Below are positions 43,626-54,339 of a stretch of DNA of 64,000 bases, piece by piece. The translations under genes and the position numbers were made by a program. The notes under the pieces are model-generated. The model saw only the letters and a list, made by a program, of their open reading frames with translations. It was not told the origin of the DNA and made no database searches. The stretch's first letter is position 1. Every line of letters begins with the position of its first letter. Location of the stretch: contig MPOS01000048.1 of assembly GCA_001896555.1 (NCBI GenBank), positions 1-64,000 on the forward strand, read 5' to 3'. The DNA comes from Candidatus Phosphitivorax anaerolimi (GTDB taxonomy: Bacteria; Desulfobacterota; Desulfomonilia; UBA1062).

Positions 43626-44865
43626 TCCTCCCTTGAGGAAGGTCGCTGTTACGGGTCTCGGAGTCGTTTCGCCCCTGGGGAGCGACATCTCCGGACTCTG
43701 GAACAACCTTATCGAAGGAATATCAGGCATAGAACCTATCGAAGAATTCTCCGGCCTGCCGGTTATGTTCGGCGGCCGCGCCCGGGGTTTTGATCCGAGC
43801 CGGTACCTGGGGTCCAAAGAATTGCGCCACATGGACCGGTATTCTCAAATGGCGTTGACCGCAGGTCTCGATGCATATCACCACGCTCGACTCGATCAGG
43901 GCTCCTATCCTCCGGAGCGGATCGGCGTGATGATCGGATCGGGCGCTGGCGGCATGGCCACCATCGAAAGCCAGATCCAGACATTCCATACCCGCGGCGC
44001 CCGGAGAGTGTCTCCGGTCACGGTGCCCATGTTCATCACCAACATGGGCTCGGCCGAATGCTCCATACGCATTCAGGCCAAGGGGCCGGGCATGGGGGTC
44101 ACCTCTGCCTGCGCCACCGGTGGCCACGCACTGGCCCTTGCCTCCCGGCTGATCATGTACGGCGAGGCCGACTGCATGCTGGCAGGGGGCGTCGAGGCGT
44201 GCCTGACTCCTTTTTCCCTGGCCGCATTCGCCTCCATGAGGGCGCTTTCCACCAGGAATGACGCGCCCGAAAAGGCGTCGCGGCCCTTCAGTCTCGACCG
44301 GGACGGGTTCGTGATGGCCGAAGGAGGCGGGGTGCTCGTTCTGGAGGAATACGGGCATGCGAAGAGGCGCGGGGCCGAGATCCTGGCCGTGCTCGAAGGC
44401 TCGGCGATGAGCCAGGACGCCTATCACGTCGTGGCCCCGGACCCCGAAGGCACAGCCGTGGTACATGCCATCGAGCAGGCCGTGAAAAACGCCGGCATCG
44501 ACAAGACCGACATCGGCTACATCAACGCCCACGGCACATCGACCCCGCTCAACGACACCATTGAGACGCGTGCGATCAAGAAGGCGTTGGGCGAGCACGC
44601 CTACCGAGTGCCGATCAGCTCCACCAAGTCCATGACCGGACATCTCATCGGGGGCGCTGCAGGGCTGGAGACAATCATCTGCGTCCTGGTCTTGAGAAAC
44701 GGGGTGATCCCGCCCACGATAAATCTTGACAACCCGGACCCTGAGTGCGATCTACACTACGTTCCGAATAAAGCTCTGCACTCGGAGGTTTCTTACTGCC
44801 TGAACAATTCGTTCGGCTTCGGCGGGCAGAATGTTATTTTGGTCCTGGGAAAGGACAGGGGATGA
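43612..44865 (+). CDS. fabF: 3-oxoacyl-ACP synthase II
   Basis: About 417 residues. The catalytic triad is in [11 protein letters not shown] (Cys), [19 protein letters not shown] (His) and [15 protein letters not shown] (His). It condenses malonyl-ACP with acyl-ACP. The start is uncertain: ATG 43612 overlaps acpP; a TTG at 43633 would give [10 protein letters not shown], the most FabF-like N-terminus; ATG 43594 is less likely. Ends in an ATGA overlap with rpiB. With no fabH in this cluster, chain initiation must rely on another locus or enzyme. Confidence 0.93.
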   Translation: MQGYDPPLRKVAVTGLGVVSPLGSDISGLWNNLIEGISGIEPIEEFSGLPVMFGGRARGFDPSRYLGSKELRHMDRYSQMALTAGLDAYHHARLDQGSYPPERIGVMIGSGAGGMATIESQIQTFHTRGARRVSPVTVPMFITNMGSAECSIRIQAKGPGMGVTSACATGGHALALASRLIMYGEADCMLAGGVEACLTPFSLAAFASMRALSTRNDAPEKASRPFSLDRDGFVMAEGGGVLVLEEYGHAKRRGAEILAVLEGSAMSQDAYHVVAPDPEGTAVVHAIEQAVKNAGIDKTDIGYINAHGTSTPLNDTIETRAIKKALGEHAYRVPISSTKSMTGHLIGGAAGLETIICVLVLRNGVIPPTINLDNPDPECDLHYVPNKALHSEVSYCLNNSFGFGGQNVILVLGKDRG

Positions 44866-45326
44866 AGATCGGAATCGCATGCGACCACGGAGGCCTGGAT
44901 CTGAAAGGGCTTGTCAAGGAGACCCTTGCCGGGCACGGCTGCGAGGTCTTGGACCTGGGGACCGATGCCCCGGAGTCTGTCGATTATCCCGATTATGCAC
45001 AGAAGGCGCTCTCTGCGCTTGCCTGCGGGGAGTGCGACCGTATCGTCCTCATCTGCGGGACCGGGATCGGAATGTCCATCTGCGCCAACCGTGTCCCCGG
45101 AGTGAGGGGCACGCTGTGCCATGATGCCTATACCGCCCGTATGTCCCGCCTGCACAACGATTCGAACTGCCTCATCCTGGGAGGAAGGGTGCTCGGGCCT
45201 GCCGTGGCGCAGGACATCGTGCACGTGTGGCTCACCACCCCCTTCGAAGGAGGGAGGCACCAGTCCAGGCTGGACAAGATCGAGAAACTTGCCGGGAATA
45301 TTCTACGAGACAGGAGTTGTACATGA
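44862..45326 (+). CDS. rpiB: Ribose-5-phosphate isomerase B
   Basis: 154 residues: [56 protein letters not shown] with the catalytic Cys region and [23 protein letters not shown]. Interconverts ribose-5-phosphate and ribulose-5-phosphate. ATGA overlaps join it to fabF before and glyA after. Confidence 0.95.
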   Translation: MKIGIACDHGGLDLKGLVKETLAGHGCEVLDLGTDAPESVDYPDYAQKALSALACGECDRIVLICGTGIGMSICANRVPGVRGTLCHDAYTARMSRLHNDSNCLILGGRVLGPAVAQDIVHVWLTTPFEGGRHQSRLDKIEKLAGNILRDRSCT

Positions 45327-46573
45327 GTTATGAACATGTGAAACAGACAGACCCCGAACTGTATCAGGCGATCATGGGCGAGCTCAGGCGCCAGCGAAAC
45401 AAGCTCGAGCTCATCGCATCGGAAAACATCGTGTCCGAGGCTGTGCTTGAGGCCCAGGGCAGCGTGCTGACCAACAAGTATGCGGAAGGATATCCGGGAA
45501 AACGCTACTACGGCGGCTGCGAGTATGTCGACGTGGCTGAAGAGCTCGCCATCGAGCGTGCGAAGAAGCTCTTCGGCGCAGAGCACGCCAATGTTCAGCC
45601 CCATTCCGGCTCCCAGGCGAACATGGCGGTCTACTTCTCCATCCTGGAGCCCGGAGACACCTACCTCGGCATGAGTCTGCCCCACGGCGGGCACCTTTCC
45701 ATGGGCTCCCCCGTGAATTTCTCGGGCAAGTTCTACAACGTGGTCCCCTACGGGGTGAGAGAAGACACCCACCGCATCGACTACGACCAGGTGCGCTCCC
45801 TGGCCAGGCAGCACAGTCCGAAGCTGATCATCGCGGGCGCCAGCGCCTACCCGAGGGTGATCGAGTATCAGATATTCCGCGAGATCGCCGACGAGGTGGG
45901 CGCCTACTTCATGGTCGACATGGCCCATATCGCAGGCCTCGTCGCCGCCGGCCTCCACCCGAACCCTGTACCCTATGCAGACTTTGTCACCACTACCACC
46001 CACAAGACCCTGCGCGGCCCCCGCGGCGGCATGATCCTCTGCCGGGAAGAACATGCGAAGACGCTCAATTCCCGGGTGTTCCCGGGCATGCAGGGCGGAC
46101 CGCTCATGCACGTCATCGCGGCAAAGGCCGTGGCCCTCAAAGAGGCGATGACGCCTGAGTTCAAGGCATACCAGCAGCAGATCGTCAAGAACGCGCAGGC
46201 CCTGGCGAAGGGGCTGATCTCAAGGGGCTTCTCCCTCGTCTCGGGCGGCACCGACAACCACCTCATGCTCGTGGACCTCACGAACAAGGACATCACGGGC
46301 AAGGATGCCGAGGCCTTCCTCGACCAGGCATGGATCACGGTCAACAAGAACACCATTCCCTTCGAGACCAGGAGCCCGTTCGTCACCTCGGGTGTGAGGC
46401 TTGGCACCCCGGCGCTCACCACCCGTGGCATGAAGGAGGGCGAGATGGAGCAGGTTGCATCGCTCATCGCGCGGGTCATCGACTCCAAGGGCGACCCCGC
46501 GGAGATCGAGCGGGTGCGCGCAGACGTGGAGGCCCTCTCGGGCCGGTTCCCCATCTACGGGGGGCTGGGATAA
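45323..46573 (+). CDS. glyA: Serine hydroxymethyltransferase
   Basis: 416 residues, standard length. [37 protein letters not shown] near residues 33-70 and [14 protein letters not shown] with the PLP Lys near 230. Converts serine and tetrahydrofolate to glycine and methylene-THF. The ATG at 45323 overlaps the rpiB stop and has ACAGGAG upstream. nrdR follows after 3 bases. Confidence 0.97.
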   Translation: MSYEHVKQTDPELYQAIMGELRRQRNKLELIASENIVSEAVLEAQGSVLTNKYAEGYPGKRYYGGCEYVDVAEELAIERAKKLFGAEHANVQPHSGSQANMAVYFSILEPGDTYLGMSLPHGGHLSMGSPVNFSGKFYNVVPYGVREDTHRIDYDQVRSLARQHSPKLIIAGASAYPRVIEYQIFREIADEVGAYFMVDMAHIAGLVAAGLHPNPVPYADFVTTTTHKTLRGPRGGMILCREEHAKTLNSRVFPGMQGGPLMHVIAAKAVALKEAMTPEFKAYQQQIVKNAQALAKGLISRGFSLVSGGTDNHLMLVDLTNKDITGKDAEAFLDQAWITVNKNTIPFETRSPFVTSGVRLGTPALTTRGMKEGEMEQVASLIARVIDSKGDPAEIERVRADVEALSGRFPIYGGLG

Positions 46574-46576
46574 TTC

Positions 46577-47035
46577 ATGCGCTGCCCCAGGTGCTCCGGG
46601 CTTGAAGACAGGGTCATCCAGTCGAGGATAAGCCGGGACGGGAGCTCCATCCGGCGCAGGAGGGAATGCATCCGCTGTTCGTACCGGTTCACTACCTACG
46701 AGAAGGTAGAAGAGTCCATACCCATGGTGGTGAAAAAGGACGGGCGGCGGGAGGCCTTCGACCCCAACAAGGTGACCGCCGGGATCATCACCGCCTGCGA
46801 GAAGAGGCCCGTGAGCATCGAAGCCATCGACGCCGTCAAGGATTCGATCATCCACGACATTCAGTCCAAGTGGGACCGCGAAGTCCCCTCCACCTACATC
46901 GGAGAGAAGGTCATGGAGGCCCTGCACCGGCTCGACCCGGTGGCCTATGTCCGGTTTGCCTCGGTGTACCGTGAGTTCAAGGATGTGAAGGAATTCATGG
47001 AGGAGATCAAGGGGTTCGATAAGGGCGGGTCATGA
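46577..47035 (+). CDS. nrdR: Transcriptional repressor NrdR
   Basis: 152 residues. The zinc finger uses CPRC (residues 3-6) and CIRC (31-34), followed by the ATP-cone domain (VVKKDGRREAFDPNKVTAGI). It represses ribonucleotide reductase genes when dATP is high. No nrd gene lies in this window, so its targets are elsewhere. Overlaps ribD by 4 bases. Confidence 0.96.
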   Translation: MRCPRCSGLEDRVIQSRISRDGSSIRRRRECIRCSYRFTTYEKVEESIPMVVKKDGRREAFDPNKVTAGIITACEKRPVSIEAIDAVKDSIIHDIQSKWDREVPSTYIGEKVMEALHRLDPVAYVRFASVYREFKDVKEFMEEIKGFDKGGS

Positions 47036-48105
47036 AGGGCGATACCCGGTACATGATGCGGGCCGTCGCGCTTGCGCGCAAAGGCCTGGGCCGCACCGCA
47101 CCCAACCCGCCGGTGGGCGCGGTCGTGGTCAGGGGTTCACGTATCATCGGAGAAGGCTTTCACCCCAGGGCGGGCGAGCCCCATGCCGAGGTGTTTGCGC
47201 TGAGACAGGCGGGAGAGGCCGCCCGGGGCGCAACACTCTATGTGACCCTGGAGCCATGCTCCCACTACGGGCGGACACCCCCCTGCGTCGATGCGATCCT
47301 GGAGGCGGGCATCGCCCGTGTCGTGGTGGGCTGCGTGGACCCCAATCCGGTGGTGGCGGGCCGCGGCATCCGCGCCCTGCGCAGGCAGGGGGTCAAGGTG
47401 GAGGTGGGCGCGGCGCGGAAACAGGCAGCCGAGCTCATCGCCTGGTATCGCTTCTGGATGGAAAAGAAGCGCCCGTATCTGATCATCAAGGCTGCCATGA
47501 CCCTGGACGGAAGGATAGCCGCGCCGTCAGGCGATTCCAAGTGGATCAGCTCCGAAGAGTCCCGGGCCTATGTGCACGAGCTCAGGGACCGGGCCGACGG
47601 GGTGCTGGTGGGCATCGGTACGGTGGAGAAGGATGATCCCCTGCTCACCTGCCGGCGCCCGGGGGGAAGAGATCCGTACCGGATCATCATCGACCCCGCC
47701 TATGTGATCCCGCCGGCCGCCCGGTGTCTGGGCGAGCGTGCCATAGTCTTCACCGCCTCAGAGCCGCAGAGCAGGCCCGAGATCATCGAGACCGGCAGCC
47801 GCATCGTCCGGCTTCCCGCCGACGAATCGGGCCGTTTCTCCTGGCAGGACGTGCTGCACGAGCTCGGCTCCATGGGGCTGCACGCCGTGGTCGCTGAAGG
47901 GGGAAGCGCGATCCTGTCGAGCCTGATCCGATCCCGCATGGTCGACGAGCTGCTCGTCTTTATCGCGCCCAAGCTGCTTGGCGGCGGGATTCCCCTGGTT
48001 GCCTGGGACCCCCCGGACACGGTTGCAGGGGCTGTGCCCCTCGTGGTAACAGGTGCCAGGATCATCGGAGGCGACGTGCTCGTCTCGGCCCGTCTGGAGG
48101 ATTGA
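47032..48105 (+). CDS. ribD: Bifunctional riboflavin deaminase/reductase
   Basis: 357 residues. N-terminal zinc deaminase domain (GEPHAEVFAL and EPCSHYGRTPPCVDAI), C-terminal reductase domain (AAMTLDGRIAAPSGDSKWISS, VAEGGSAILSSLIRSRMVDEL). Carries out two successive steps of riboflavin synthesis in the cytoplasm. Part of the ribD-ribE-ribBA-ribH run. No FMN riboswitch is seen in front of it; the gene is coupled to nrdR. Confidence 0.96.
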   Translation: MKGDTRYMMRAVALARKGLGRTAPNPPVGAVVVRGSRIIGEGFHPRAGEPHAEVFALRQAGEAARGATLYVTLEPCSHYGRTPPCVDAILEAGIARVVVGCVDPNPVVAGRGIRALRRQGVKVEVGAARKQAAELIAWYRFWMEKKRPYLIIKAAMTLDGRIAAPSGDSKWISSEESRAYVHELRDRADGVLVGIGTVEKDDPLLTCRRPGGRDPYRIIIDPAYVIPPAARCLGERAIVFTASEPQSRPEIIETGSRIVRLPADESGRFSWQDVLHELGSMGLHAVVAEGGSAILSSLIRSRMVDELLVFIAPKLLGGGIPLVAWDPPDTVAGAVPLVVTGARIIGGDVLVSARLED

Positions 48106-48106
48106 C

Positions 48107-48742
48107 ATGTTCACAGGCATTATCGAGGCCATGGGAACGATCGTGAGTATCCGGCCCCATCAGCAGGGATTCGAGCTCTGCGTGGACACGGGGATGGACC
48201 TCTCGCACGATCGTGAGGGCGACAGCTTTGCCGTGGACGGCGTCTGTCTGACCGCCACCGCCATCGAAAAAGGGCGCTTCATTGCCGTGGCCTCGGCGGA
48301 GACCGTATCGCGCTCCACCCTGGGCTCGCTGAAACCGGACTCGAAGGTGAACATCGAACGGGCCCTGACGCTCTCAACACGGCTTGGCGGGCATCTGGTG
48401 CTCGGCCATGTGGACGCCATGGGGACCATCAGGAGCGTGGACAGGGCGGGCGAGTCGATCCGCATCGGAATTCTCTTCGACAGACGGTTTGCCCGCTACC
48501 TGGTCGAAAAGGGCTCCATCGCCGTAGACGGCGTTTCTCTCACCGTAAACGAGCTTAAGGGCGATGTTTTCACGGTAAATATCATTCCCTTCACCGCGGG
48601 CGTGGTTTCCTTGACACTGAAAAGACCCGGTGATAGGGTAAACCTCGAATTTGACGTGATAGGAAAGTATGTCGAGAGGCTTCTGAACCGGGAAGGCGGC
48701 GCCTCCCTGGAGGAGCTCTTGAAGAAGCAGGGATATCTGTAA
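48107..48742 (+). CDS. ribE: Riboflavin synthase, alpha chain
   Basis: 211 residues with the two repeated lumazine-binding barrels: [13 protein letters not shown] at the start and [14 protein letters not shown] for the second half. Dismutates two lumazine molecules to riboflavin. GGAGG lies 5 bases before the ATG, which comes one base after the ribD stop. Confidence 0.95.
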   Translation: MFTGIIEAMGTIVSIRPHQQGFELCVDTGMDLSHDREGDSFAVDGVCLTATAIEKGRFIAVASAETVSRSTLGSLKPDSKVNIERALTLSTRLGGHLVLGHVDAMGTIRSVDRAGESIRIGILFDRRFARYLVEKGSIAVDGVSLTVNELKGDVFTVNIIPFTAGVVSLTLKRPGDRVNLEFDVIGKYVERLLNREGGASLEELLKKQGYL

Positions 48743-48753
48743 GGAGCAGTACC

Positions 48754-49956
48754 ATGCCCACGTGCACCATTGAAGAAGCGATTCAGGAACTCAGACAAGG
48801 CAGGATGATCATCCTCGTGGACGACGAGGGCCGGGAGAACGAAGGCGACCTTACCATGGCCGCGGAGTTCGTCACCCCGGAAGCCATCAACTTCATGGCC
48901 AAATACGGGCGGGGCCTGATCTGCCTTTCGCTGGATCCCGGAATCGCGGACCGTCTCGATTTGCCTTTGATGGTCCGTGACAACACGAGCCAGTTCGGCA
49001 CCGGCTTCACTGTTTCCATCGAGGCGAAGCGGGGGGTAACCACCGGCATTTCCGCCGCTGACCGCGCCGTCACCATCCGCACCGCCATTGCCGAAGACAC
49101 GAAACCCGAAGATCTCGCCCGTCCGGGCCATGTGTTTCCCTTGAGGGCCCGCGAAGGCGGAGTGCTGGTGCGCACCGGCCAGACCGAAGGCTCGGTGGAC
49201 CTGTGCCGGATGGCGGGCCTGAGACCCGGCGCAGTGATCTGTGAGGTCATGAACGACGACGGAACCATGTCCCGGCGGCCCCAGCTCGAGGCATTTGCCA
49301 GGGAGCACGGTCTTAAAATATGCACCATCGCCGACATCATCGCCTACCGGATGAGGAACGAGATCCTGGTGAGAGAGGCTGTGAGGGCCAAGATGCCCAC
49401 GCCGTACGGGGACTTCGAGCTCATCGGATTCGAGAACGATGTCGACAAGAAGGAGCACGTGGCACTGGTGAAGGGTGACATCACCCCCGACGAGCCGGTC
49501 CTGGTGAGGGTCCATTCCGAATGCCTCACCGGCGACGTGTTCCACTCTGCGCGCTGCGATTGCGGCGACCAGCTCCACAGGGCCATGGAGATGATCGAGG
49601 AGGAAGGCAAGGGCGTGATCGTGTACATGCGCCAGGAGGGCAGGGGCATCGGTCTGATCAACAAGCTCAAGGCCTACCATCTCCAGGAGAACGGCAGGGA
49701 CACCGTGGAGGCCAACGTGGAGCTGGGCTTCGCCCCCGACCTGCGCGACTACGGCCTGGGCGCCCAAATCCTCGTGGCCCTGGGCGTGCGGAAGATGCGC
49801 ATGATGACCAACAACCCCAAGAAGATCATCGGCCTGGAGGGATACGGCCTCGAGGTCGTCGAACGGGTGCCCATAGAGATACCTCCCACCGAGGAGAACA
49901 AGAAGTATCTGAAGACCAAGAAAGAGAAGATGGGTCATATATTGGAGGTCGTATAG
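48754..49956 (+). CDS. ribBA: Bifunctional DHBP synthase / GTP cyclohydrolase II
   Basis: 400 residues. The N-terminal half has [16 protein letters not shown] (DHBP synthase), the C-terminal half [22 protein letters not shown] with the three zinc Cys and [11 protein letters not shown] (GTP cyclohydrolase II). Provides both precursors of riboflavin. AAGGAGC precedes the ATG; ribH starts immediately after its stop. Confidence 0.96.
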   Translation: MPTCTIEEAIQELRQGRMIILVDDEGRENEGDLTMAAEFVTPEAINFMAKYGRGLICLSLDPGIADRLDLPLMVRDNTSQFGTGFTVSIEAKRGVTTGISAADRAVTIRTAIAEDTKPEDLARPGHVFPLRAREGGVLVRTGQTEGSVDLCRMAGLRPGAVICEVMNDDGTMSRRPQLEAFAREHGLKICTIADIIAYRMRNEILVREAVRAKMPTPYGDFELIGFENDVDKKEHVALVKGDITPDEPVLVRVHSECLTGDVFHSARCDCGDQLHRAMEMIEEEGKGVIVYMRQEGRGIGLINKLKAYHLQENGRDTVEANVELGFAPDLRDYGLGAQILVALGVRKMRMMTNNPKKIIGLEGYGLEVVERVPIEIPPTEENKKYLKTKKEKMGHILEVV

Positions 49957-50421
49957 ATGGCAGGCGTGATTGAGGGGAAGTTAATCGGCAAGGGGAAGAA
50001 GGTCGCAGTCGTTGCCAGCAGGTTCAACGACTTCATCACCGCACGGCTCATCGAAGGCGCCATGGACGCCCTGAAGAGGCACGGGGTGGAGGAAAAGGAC
50101 GTCACGATCTACCGGGTCCCCGGGGCCTTCGAGATCCCGCCGGTGGCCAAGAGGCTTGCCCAGGCGAAGAAGGTGGACGGCGTCATCTGTCTGGGCGCGG
50201 TGATCAGGGGCTCCACTCCGCATTTCGACTATGTGGCCTCAGAGGTCAGCAAGGGGGTCGCCCTGGTCTCGTTGGAGGCGCCCTGCCCGGTAATCTTCGG
50301 GGTGCTCACCACCGACACCATTGAGCAGGCAGTCGAGCGGGCCGGCACCAAGGCGGGGAACAAGGGCTTCGATGCCGCCATGGCGCTGCTGGAGATGATG
50401 GATCTCTACGCGCAGATCTAA
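49957..50421 (+). CDS. ribH: 6,7-dimethyl-8-ribityllumazine synthase
   Basis: 154 residues: [53 protein letters not shown] and a C-terminal [14 protein letters not shown]. Forms the lumazine from DHBP and the ribitylamino-uracil, usually as a capsid-like assembly. Last rib gene, 9 bases before nusB. Confidence 0.96.
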   Translation: MAGVIEGKLIGKGKKVAVVASRFNDFITARLIEGAMDALKRHGVEEKDVTIYRVPGAFEIPPVAKRLAQAKKVDGVICLGAVIRGSTPHFDYVASEVSKGVALVSLEAPCPVIFGVLTTDTIEQAVERAGTKAGNKGFDAAMALLEMMDLYAQI

Positions 50422-50430
50422 CAAACGGAT

Positions 50431-50853
50431 ATGAGAATCCGGACCAAGGCACGAGAGATTGCCCTGCAGTACCTGTACCAGGTCGATATCACCAAGAACC
50501 ACACCGAAGATACGCTCCGGGACTTTATCGGCCATTTCGTCGAGGACAAGGACGTGGTGCCCTATGCCCAAGATCTCATCAACGGGGTGTATGCACACCT
50601 GCACCGGATCGACGAGCTCATCGAGGCCGCGTCGGAGAACTGGTCGGTGAGCCGGATGTCCACCACGGACCGGAACATTCTGCGCATTGCCACCTACGAG
50701 CTGGTGTTCAAGCCGGACATCCCCTACAAGGTCGCCATCAATGAGGGGATCGAGCTTGCCAAAAAGTTCGGGTCTCCCCGTTTCCCCGCATTTGCCAACG
50801 GGGTTCTCGACAGGGTGCGCACAGAGGTGTCGTCTGATGAAAATCCTGGTTGA
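50431..50853 (+). CDS. nusB: Transcription antitermination factor NusB
   Basis: 140 residues: the Arg-rich start RTKAREIALQYLYQVD for boxA RNA binding, and TDRNILRIATYELVFKPDIPYKVAINEGIELAKKFG, diagnostic of NusB. With S10 it promotes antitermination in rRNA operons. Follows ribH as in most bacteria. The next gene begins 17 bases before its end. Confidence 0.96.
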   Translation: MRIRTKAREIALQYLYQVDITKNHTEDTLRDFIGHFVEDKDVVPYAQDLINGVYAHLHRIDELIEAASENWSVSRMSTTDRNILRIATYELVFKPDIPYKVAINEGIELAKKFGSPRFPAFANGVLDRVRTEVSSDENPG

Positions 50854-51382
50854 TACCCGCGATCCGGGTTCTATCTTCTCTGAGTTTCCGGTTCTGTGGT
50901 GCTTCAGCGACGAGCGGCCTCTCAAGGGCATGACCGGGCTCTTGGACTGGCGGCTCGACACCGCCATCTCCAGGCTGCTCATGGACGGCACGCTCGGCGG
51001 CCGGTGGGGAGAGAAGGTGCTCATATGCGGGTTCGATGCGGCCCTGCCCGAGGGCTTTTTGCTCGTGGGCCTCGGCCCCATGGGTGAGTTCGATGAGGAG
51101 AAGATGCGCGAGGCAGGCCGGCTCATAGCCCGCACTATGGTGAACCTGAAGAAGCGTGCCGTATGCATGGCCCTGCCGGGAAGCGGCATTCCCGGGTTCG
51201 ACACGAGCGTGGTGGCCGAGCATTTTCTGCACGGCCTGATCCTGGAAGCCCGCGACGTAGAGTTCACCCCCACATTTCTCTGCAGCGGATACGACGTAGA
51301 CGAGGCCCTGCTCGGTTTTCAGAAGACCAAGGTATCACTCAAAGCGCACCTGCAGACAGACATCATCCAGGTGAAATCATGA
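50837..51382 (+). CDS. Leucyl aminopeptidase N-terminal-domain-like protein, 181 aa
   Basis: The pattern GFLLVGLGPMGEFDEEKMREAGRLIARTMVNLKKRAVCMALPG matches the N-terminal (macro-like) domain of M17 aminopeptidases, but the catalytic metallopeptidase domain is missing. The gene ends after a short extra region (VEFTPTFLCSGYDVDEALLGFQ). In PepA that domain supports hexamer assembly and DNA binding, so a stand-alone copy may be a scaffold or regulator. It sits between nusB (17-base overlap) and trkA (ATGA overlap). Confidence 0.72.
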   Translation: MKILVDTRDPGSIFSEFPVLWCFSDERPLKGMTGLLDWRLDTAISRLLMDGTLGGRWGEKVLICGFDAALPEGFLLVGLGPMGEFDEEKMREAGRLIARTMVNLKKRAVCMALPGSGIPGFDTSVVAEHFLHGLILEARDVEFTPTFLCSGYDVDEALLGFQKTKVSLKAHLQTDIIQVKS

Positions 51383-52755
51383 GCGTGCTCATCATCGGCG
51401 CCGGTGAGGTCGGCTTCATGATTGCAAGGCGCCTCACGGAAGAGAACATCGACGTCTACATCGTAGAGAAGGACGAGGCCAAGGTCAACAAGCTCTCCCA
51501 GATGATCGACGCCCAGGTGATCTGGGGGAGCGGATCGAGCATCAAGACACTCAAGAAGGCCAATCTCGAGCACGCCGAGATGCTCATTGCGGTGACCGAC
51601 TCCGACGAGGTCAACCTCGTGGCCGCCTTCATCGCCGGGTCGTTCGCGGATATCCCCACCAAGATCGTGCGGATCCGAAACAAGGAGTATGAATCGTCCC
51701 GCAAGATCTTTGAAGAGGAATATCTCGACATCGACCTCATCATCAACCCGGAGCAGGAAGCGGTCAACACCATCATGAACATCATCGATATCCCGGGGTG
51801 CCAGGACGCCGTGCAGGTCGCCGATGGCAGAATCCGCCTGGGCGGGTTCAAGATCGGCCCCAACTCCCCCCTGGTGTACAGGAGTCTCCAGGAGATATCC
51901 ACCTCGTCCAACACCAACGGCATGAACTTCCTCATCGCCGCCATCCTGCGGCAGATGAACCTCCTCATCCCCAGAGGCAACGACAAGATCCTTCCCGGAG
52001 ACAGGGTATACGTCGTGCTCGATCAGGGCGACAACCGGGAGATCCTTACCTTCATGGGCACATACCGCAAGCCCATGCAGAATATCATGATCTACGGCGG
52101 AAGCATCACCGGAGAGATGCTCGCCTCGGCCCTTGAGCGCAGGAACATAAGTGTCAAGCTCATCGAGCTCGACGAGAAGCGGTGCATCGATCTGAGCGAG
52201 CGGCTTTCCCGGACCACGGTGCTGAACATCCCGGCCATGAACCGGGACCTGCTTCAGGCCGAGAGGGTATCCAACCAGGATGTCTTTATCGCCGTGTCGA
52301 ACGACGAAGAGGCCAATATCCTCTCGTCTCTGCTCGCCAAGCGGATCGGCTGCCCCCACGTGATCTCTCAGGTGAACAATTCCGACTATGTGTCCCTGGT
52401 GAGCGATATCGGCGTGGACGTGGTCGTCAATCCCCGGATGGCGGCGGTGGCCAAGATCCTCCAGTTCATCCGCAAGGGCAAGATATTCTCCATGACCAGC
52501 CTCTCCGACATCGAGGCCGAGGTGCTTGAGGTGGAGGCCATGGAGACCTCCGACCTGGTGGAGCGGCCCATCAAGGACATCAAGTGGCCCAAGGACGCCA
52601 TCATTGCAGGCGTCATCCGGGCAGGAGAGGGGAAGGTGATCGCGCCCAAGGGCGATACCGTCATCGACCCCGGGGACCGTGTCATCATCTTCGCCAAGAA
52701 GGGAACCATGCCCAAGGTGGAGAAGGTCTTGAGTGTGAAGCTCGACTATTTCTGA
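51379..52755 (+). CDS. trkA: Trk potassium uptake protein TrkA
   Basis: 458 residues with two repeats of RCK-N plus RCK-C. The first Rossmann loop is GAGEVGFMIARRL at the N-terminus, the second GGSITGEMLASAL near 235. It is the cytoplasmic NAD(H)-binding ring that gates the TrkH channel. The ATG overlaps the stop of the M17-like gene. trkH follows after about 130 bases. Confidence 0.95.
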   Translation: MSVLIIGAGEVGFMIARRLTEENIDVYIVEKDEAKVNKLSQMIDAQVIWGSGSSIKTLKKANLEHAEMLIAVTDSDEVNLVAAFIAGSFADIPTKIVRIRNKEYESSRKIFEEEYLDIDLIINPEQEAVNTIMNIIDIPGCQDAVQVADGRIRLGGFKIGPNSPLVYRSLQEISTSSNTNGMNFLIAAILRQMNLLIPRGNDKILPGDRVYVVLDQGDNREILTFMGTYRKPMQNIMIYGGSITGEMLASALERRNISVKLIELDEKRCIDLSERLSRTTVLNIPAMNRDLLQAERVSNQDVFIAVSNDEEANILSSLLAKRIGCPHVISQVNNSDYVSLVSDIGVDVVVNPRMAAVAKILQFIRKGKIFSMTSLSDIEAEVLEVEAMETSDLVERPIKDIKWPKDAIIAGVIRAGEGKVIAPKGDTVIDPGDRVIIFAKKGTMPKVEKVLSVKLDYF

Positions 52756-52881
52756 TACCTTACTTTTCAGGCATAAAAGGGTGGAATGAACAGTGGATGG
52801 AGGGGCGCAGACAATCATCCGGCCGGTTCAGGCCCCAATGACCGGGATCACAGAGAGAGTGCCGGTATGCACTCATGAGAG

Positions 52882-54339
52882 GTGCGGGCGGCGGGCATGA
52901 ACATTCGCATGCTGGTCAACCTGCTCGGCAGGGGGCTCTTGTTTCTGTCCCTGGGCCTTCTGCCGTGCATCTTTCTCTCGTACCAGACCCGCGGAGACGA
53001 TCTGACCGGCCTTGTTGCGGGTTTTTCCATCAGCATCGCCACGGCACTGGTCATGCTCGCCTTTTCCTCCAGACCCTCAGGCGAGCTCATGCACCGTGAG
53101 GGTTTTCTGTTCGTCACCCTCGCATGGAGCCTGGCAGGGGTTCTGGGGGCGCTCCCTTTTTGGCTGAGCGGGTACATCCCCCACTATCTCGACGCCCTGT
53201 TCGAGACAGTCTCCGGTTTCACCACCACGGGCGCCACGATCCTGGTGAACATCGAGGCCCTTCCTCAAGGCCTTCTCCTGTGGCGCTCCCTCATTCAGTG
53301 GCTCGGCGGCATGGGGATCATCGTGCTCACCATCGCGATCCTGCCCTACCTGCGCGTGGGCGGCATGCAGATCTTCAAGGCCGAGTCGCCAGGGCCCACG
53401 ATCGATAAGCTCAAGCCGAGGATCACCGAGACCGCCAAGCTCCTCTGGGGCATCTACGTGGGGTTGACCTTTCTGGAGATCATCCTGCTCATGGGAGGCG
53501 GCCTGAGCTGGTTCGACGCCGTCTGTCACGGGTTCACCACCATGGCCACGGGCGGGTTCTCGGTAAAGACCGCCAGCATCGCAGCCTATAACAGCGCCTA
53601 TGTCGATATTGTGCTCACCATCTTCATGCTCCTGGGAGGCACCAGCTTTACCCTGCACTATTTCGCCCTGACGGGCAAGCTCTCCCGGTATGCGAGGAGC
53701 CAGGAGTTCAGGTGGTACCTCACCCTGTTCGGGTTAAGCGTGCTCTTCATCCTGTGGTCCACCCGCGGCATGTACAGCTCGGTTGGCGAGGCCTTGAGAT
53801 ATGTGTCCTTCCAGGCGGCCTCCATCATGACCACGACCGGATACACCACCTGCGACTACACCCTCTGGCCCGTTGCGGCCCAGATGGTGCTGCTGCTGCT
53901 CATGTTCATCGGCGGCTCCGCAAGATCGACAGCCGGCGGGATGAAGGTCATGAGGCTGGGCATTCTCATCAAGTATGCCCGCCGGGAGATCCTCAAGCTC
54001 GTCCACCCCCATGCGGTGGTGGCCATCAAATGGGACAAGGTCCCGGTTTCTGCTGAGGTCTTGAGCTCGGTGGTGGGATTCTCCATCTACTACATCCTCA
54101 TCTTTGTCTTCTCCGCCCTCGTGCTGGCGTTTTTGGGTATGGATTTCATCACCGCTGTCTCCGCAGCGATCGCCTGTCTCGGCAACATCGGCCCGGGCCT
54201 CGCCTCGGTCGGGCCCGCCGGCAGCTACGCTGACATCCCCTACCTGGGCAAGGCCCTTCTCACCTTCTGCATGCTCGTGGGCAGGCTTGAGGTCTACACC
54301 GTGCTGGTGGTCTTGAGCCCGGTGTTCTGGAAGAAATAG
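52882..54339 (+). CDS. trkH: Trk potassium uptake protein TrkH
   Basis: 485 residues, about ten or more membrane segments. Pore-loop filters of the SKT family are visible (TVSGFTTTGATIL, TMATGGFSVK, TTTGYTTCDY and CLGNIGPGLA). Translocates K+ driven by the ion gradient, together with TrkA. The start is GTG 52882 or ATG 52897; neither has a strong ribosome site. No terminator is evident after it. Confidence 0.94.
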   Translation: MRAAGMNIRMLVNLLGRGLLFLSLGLLPCIFLSYQTRGDDLTGLVAGFSISIATALVMLAFSSRPSGELMHREGFLFVTLAWSLAGVLGALPFWLSGYIPHYLDALFETVSGFTTTGATILVNIEALPQGLLLWRSLIQWLGGMGIIVLTIAILPYLRVGGMQIFKAESPGPTIDKLKPRITETAKLLWGIYVGLTFLEIILLMGGGLSWFDAVCHGFTTMATGGFSVKTASIAAYNSAYVDIVLTIFMLLGGTSFTLHYFALTGKLSRYARSQEFRWYLTLFGLSVLFILWSTRGMYSSVGEALRYVSFQAASIMTTTGYTTCDYTLWPVAAQMVLLLLMFIGGSARSTAGGMKVMRLGILIKYARREILKLVHPHAVVAIKWDKVPVSAEVLSSVVGFSIYYILIFVFSALVLAFLGMDFITAVSAAIACLGNIGPGLASVGPAGSYADIPYLGKALLTFCMLVGRLEVYTVLVVLSPVFWKK

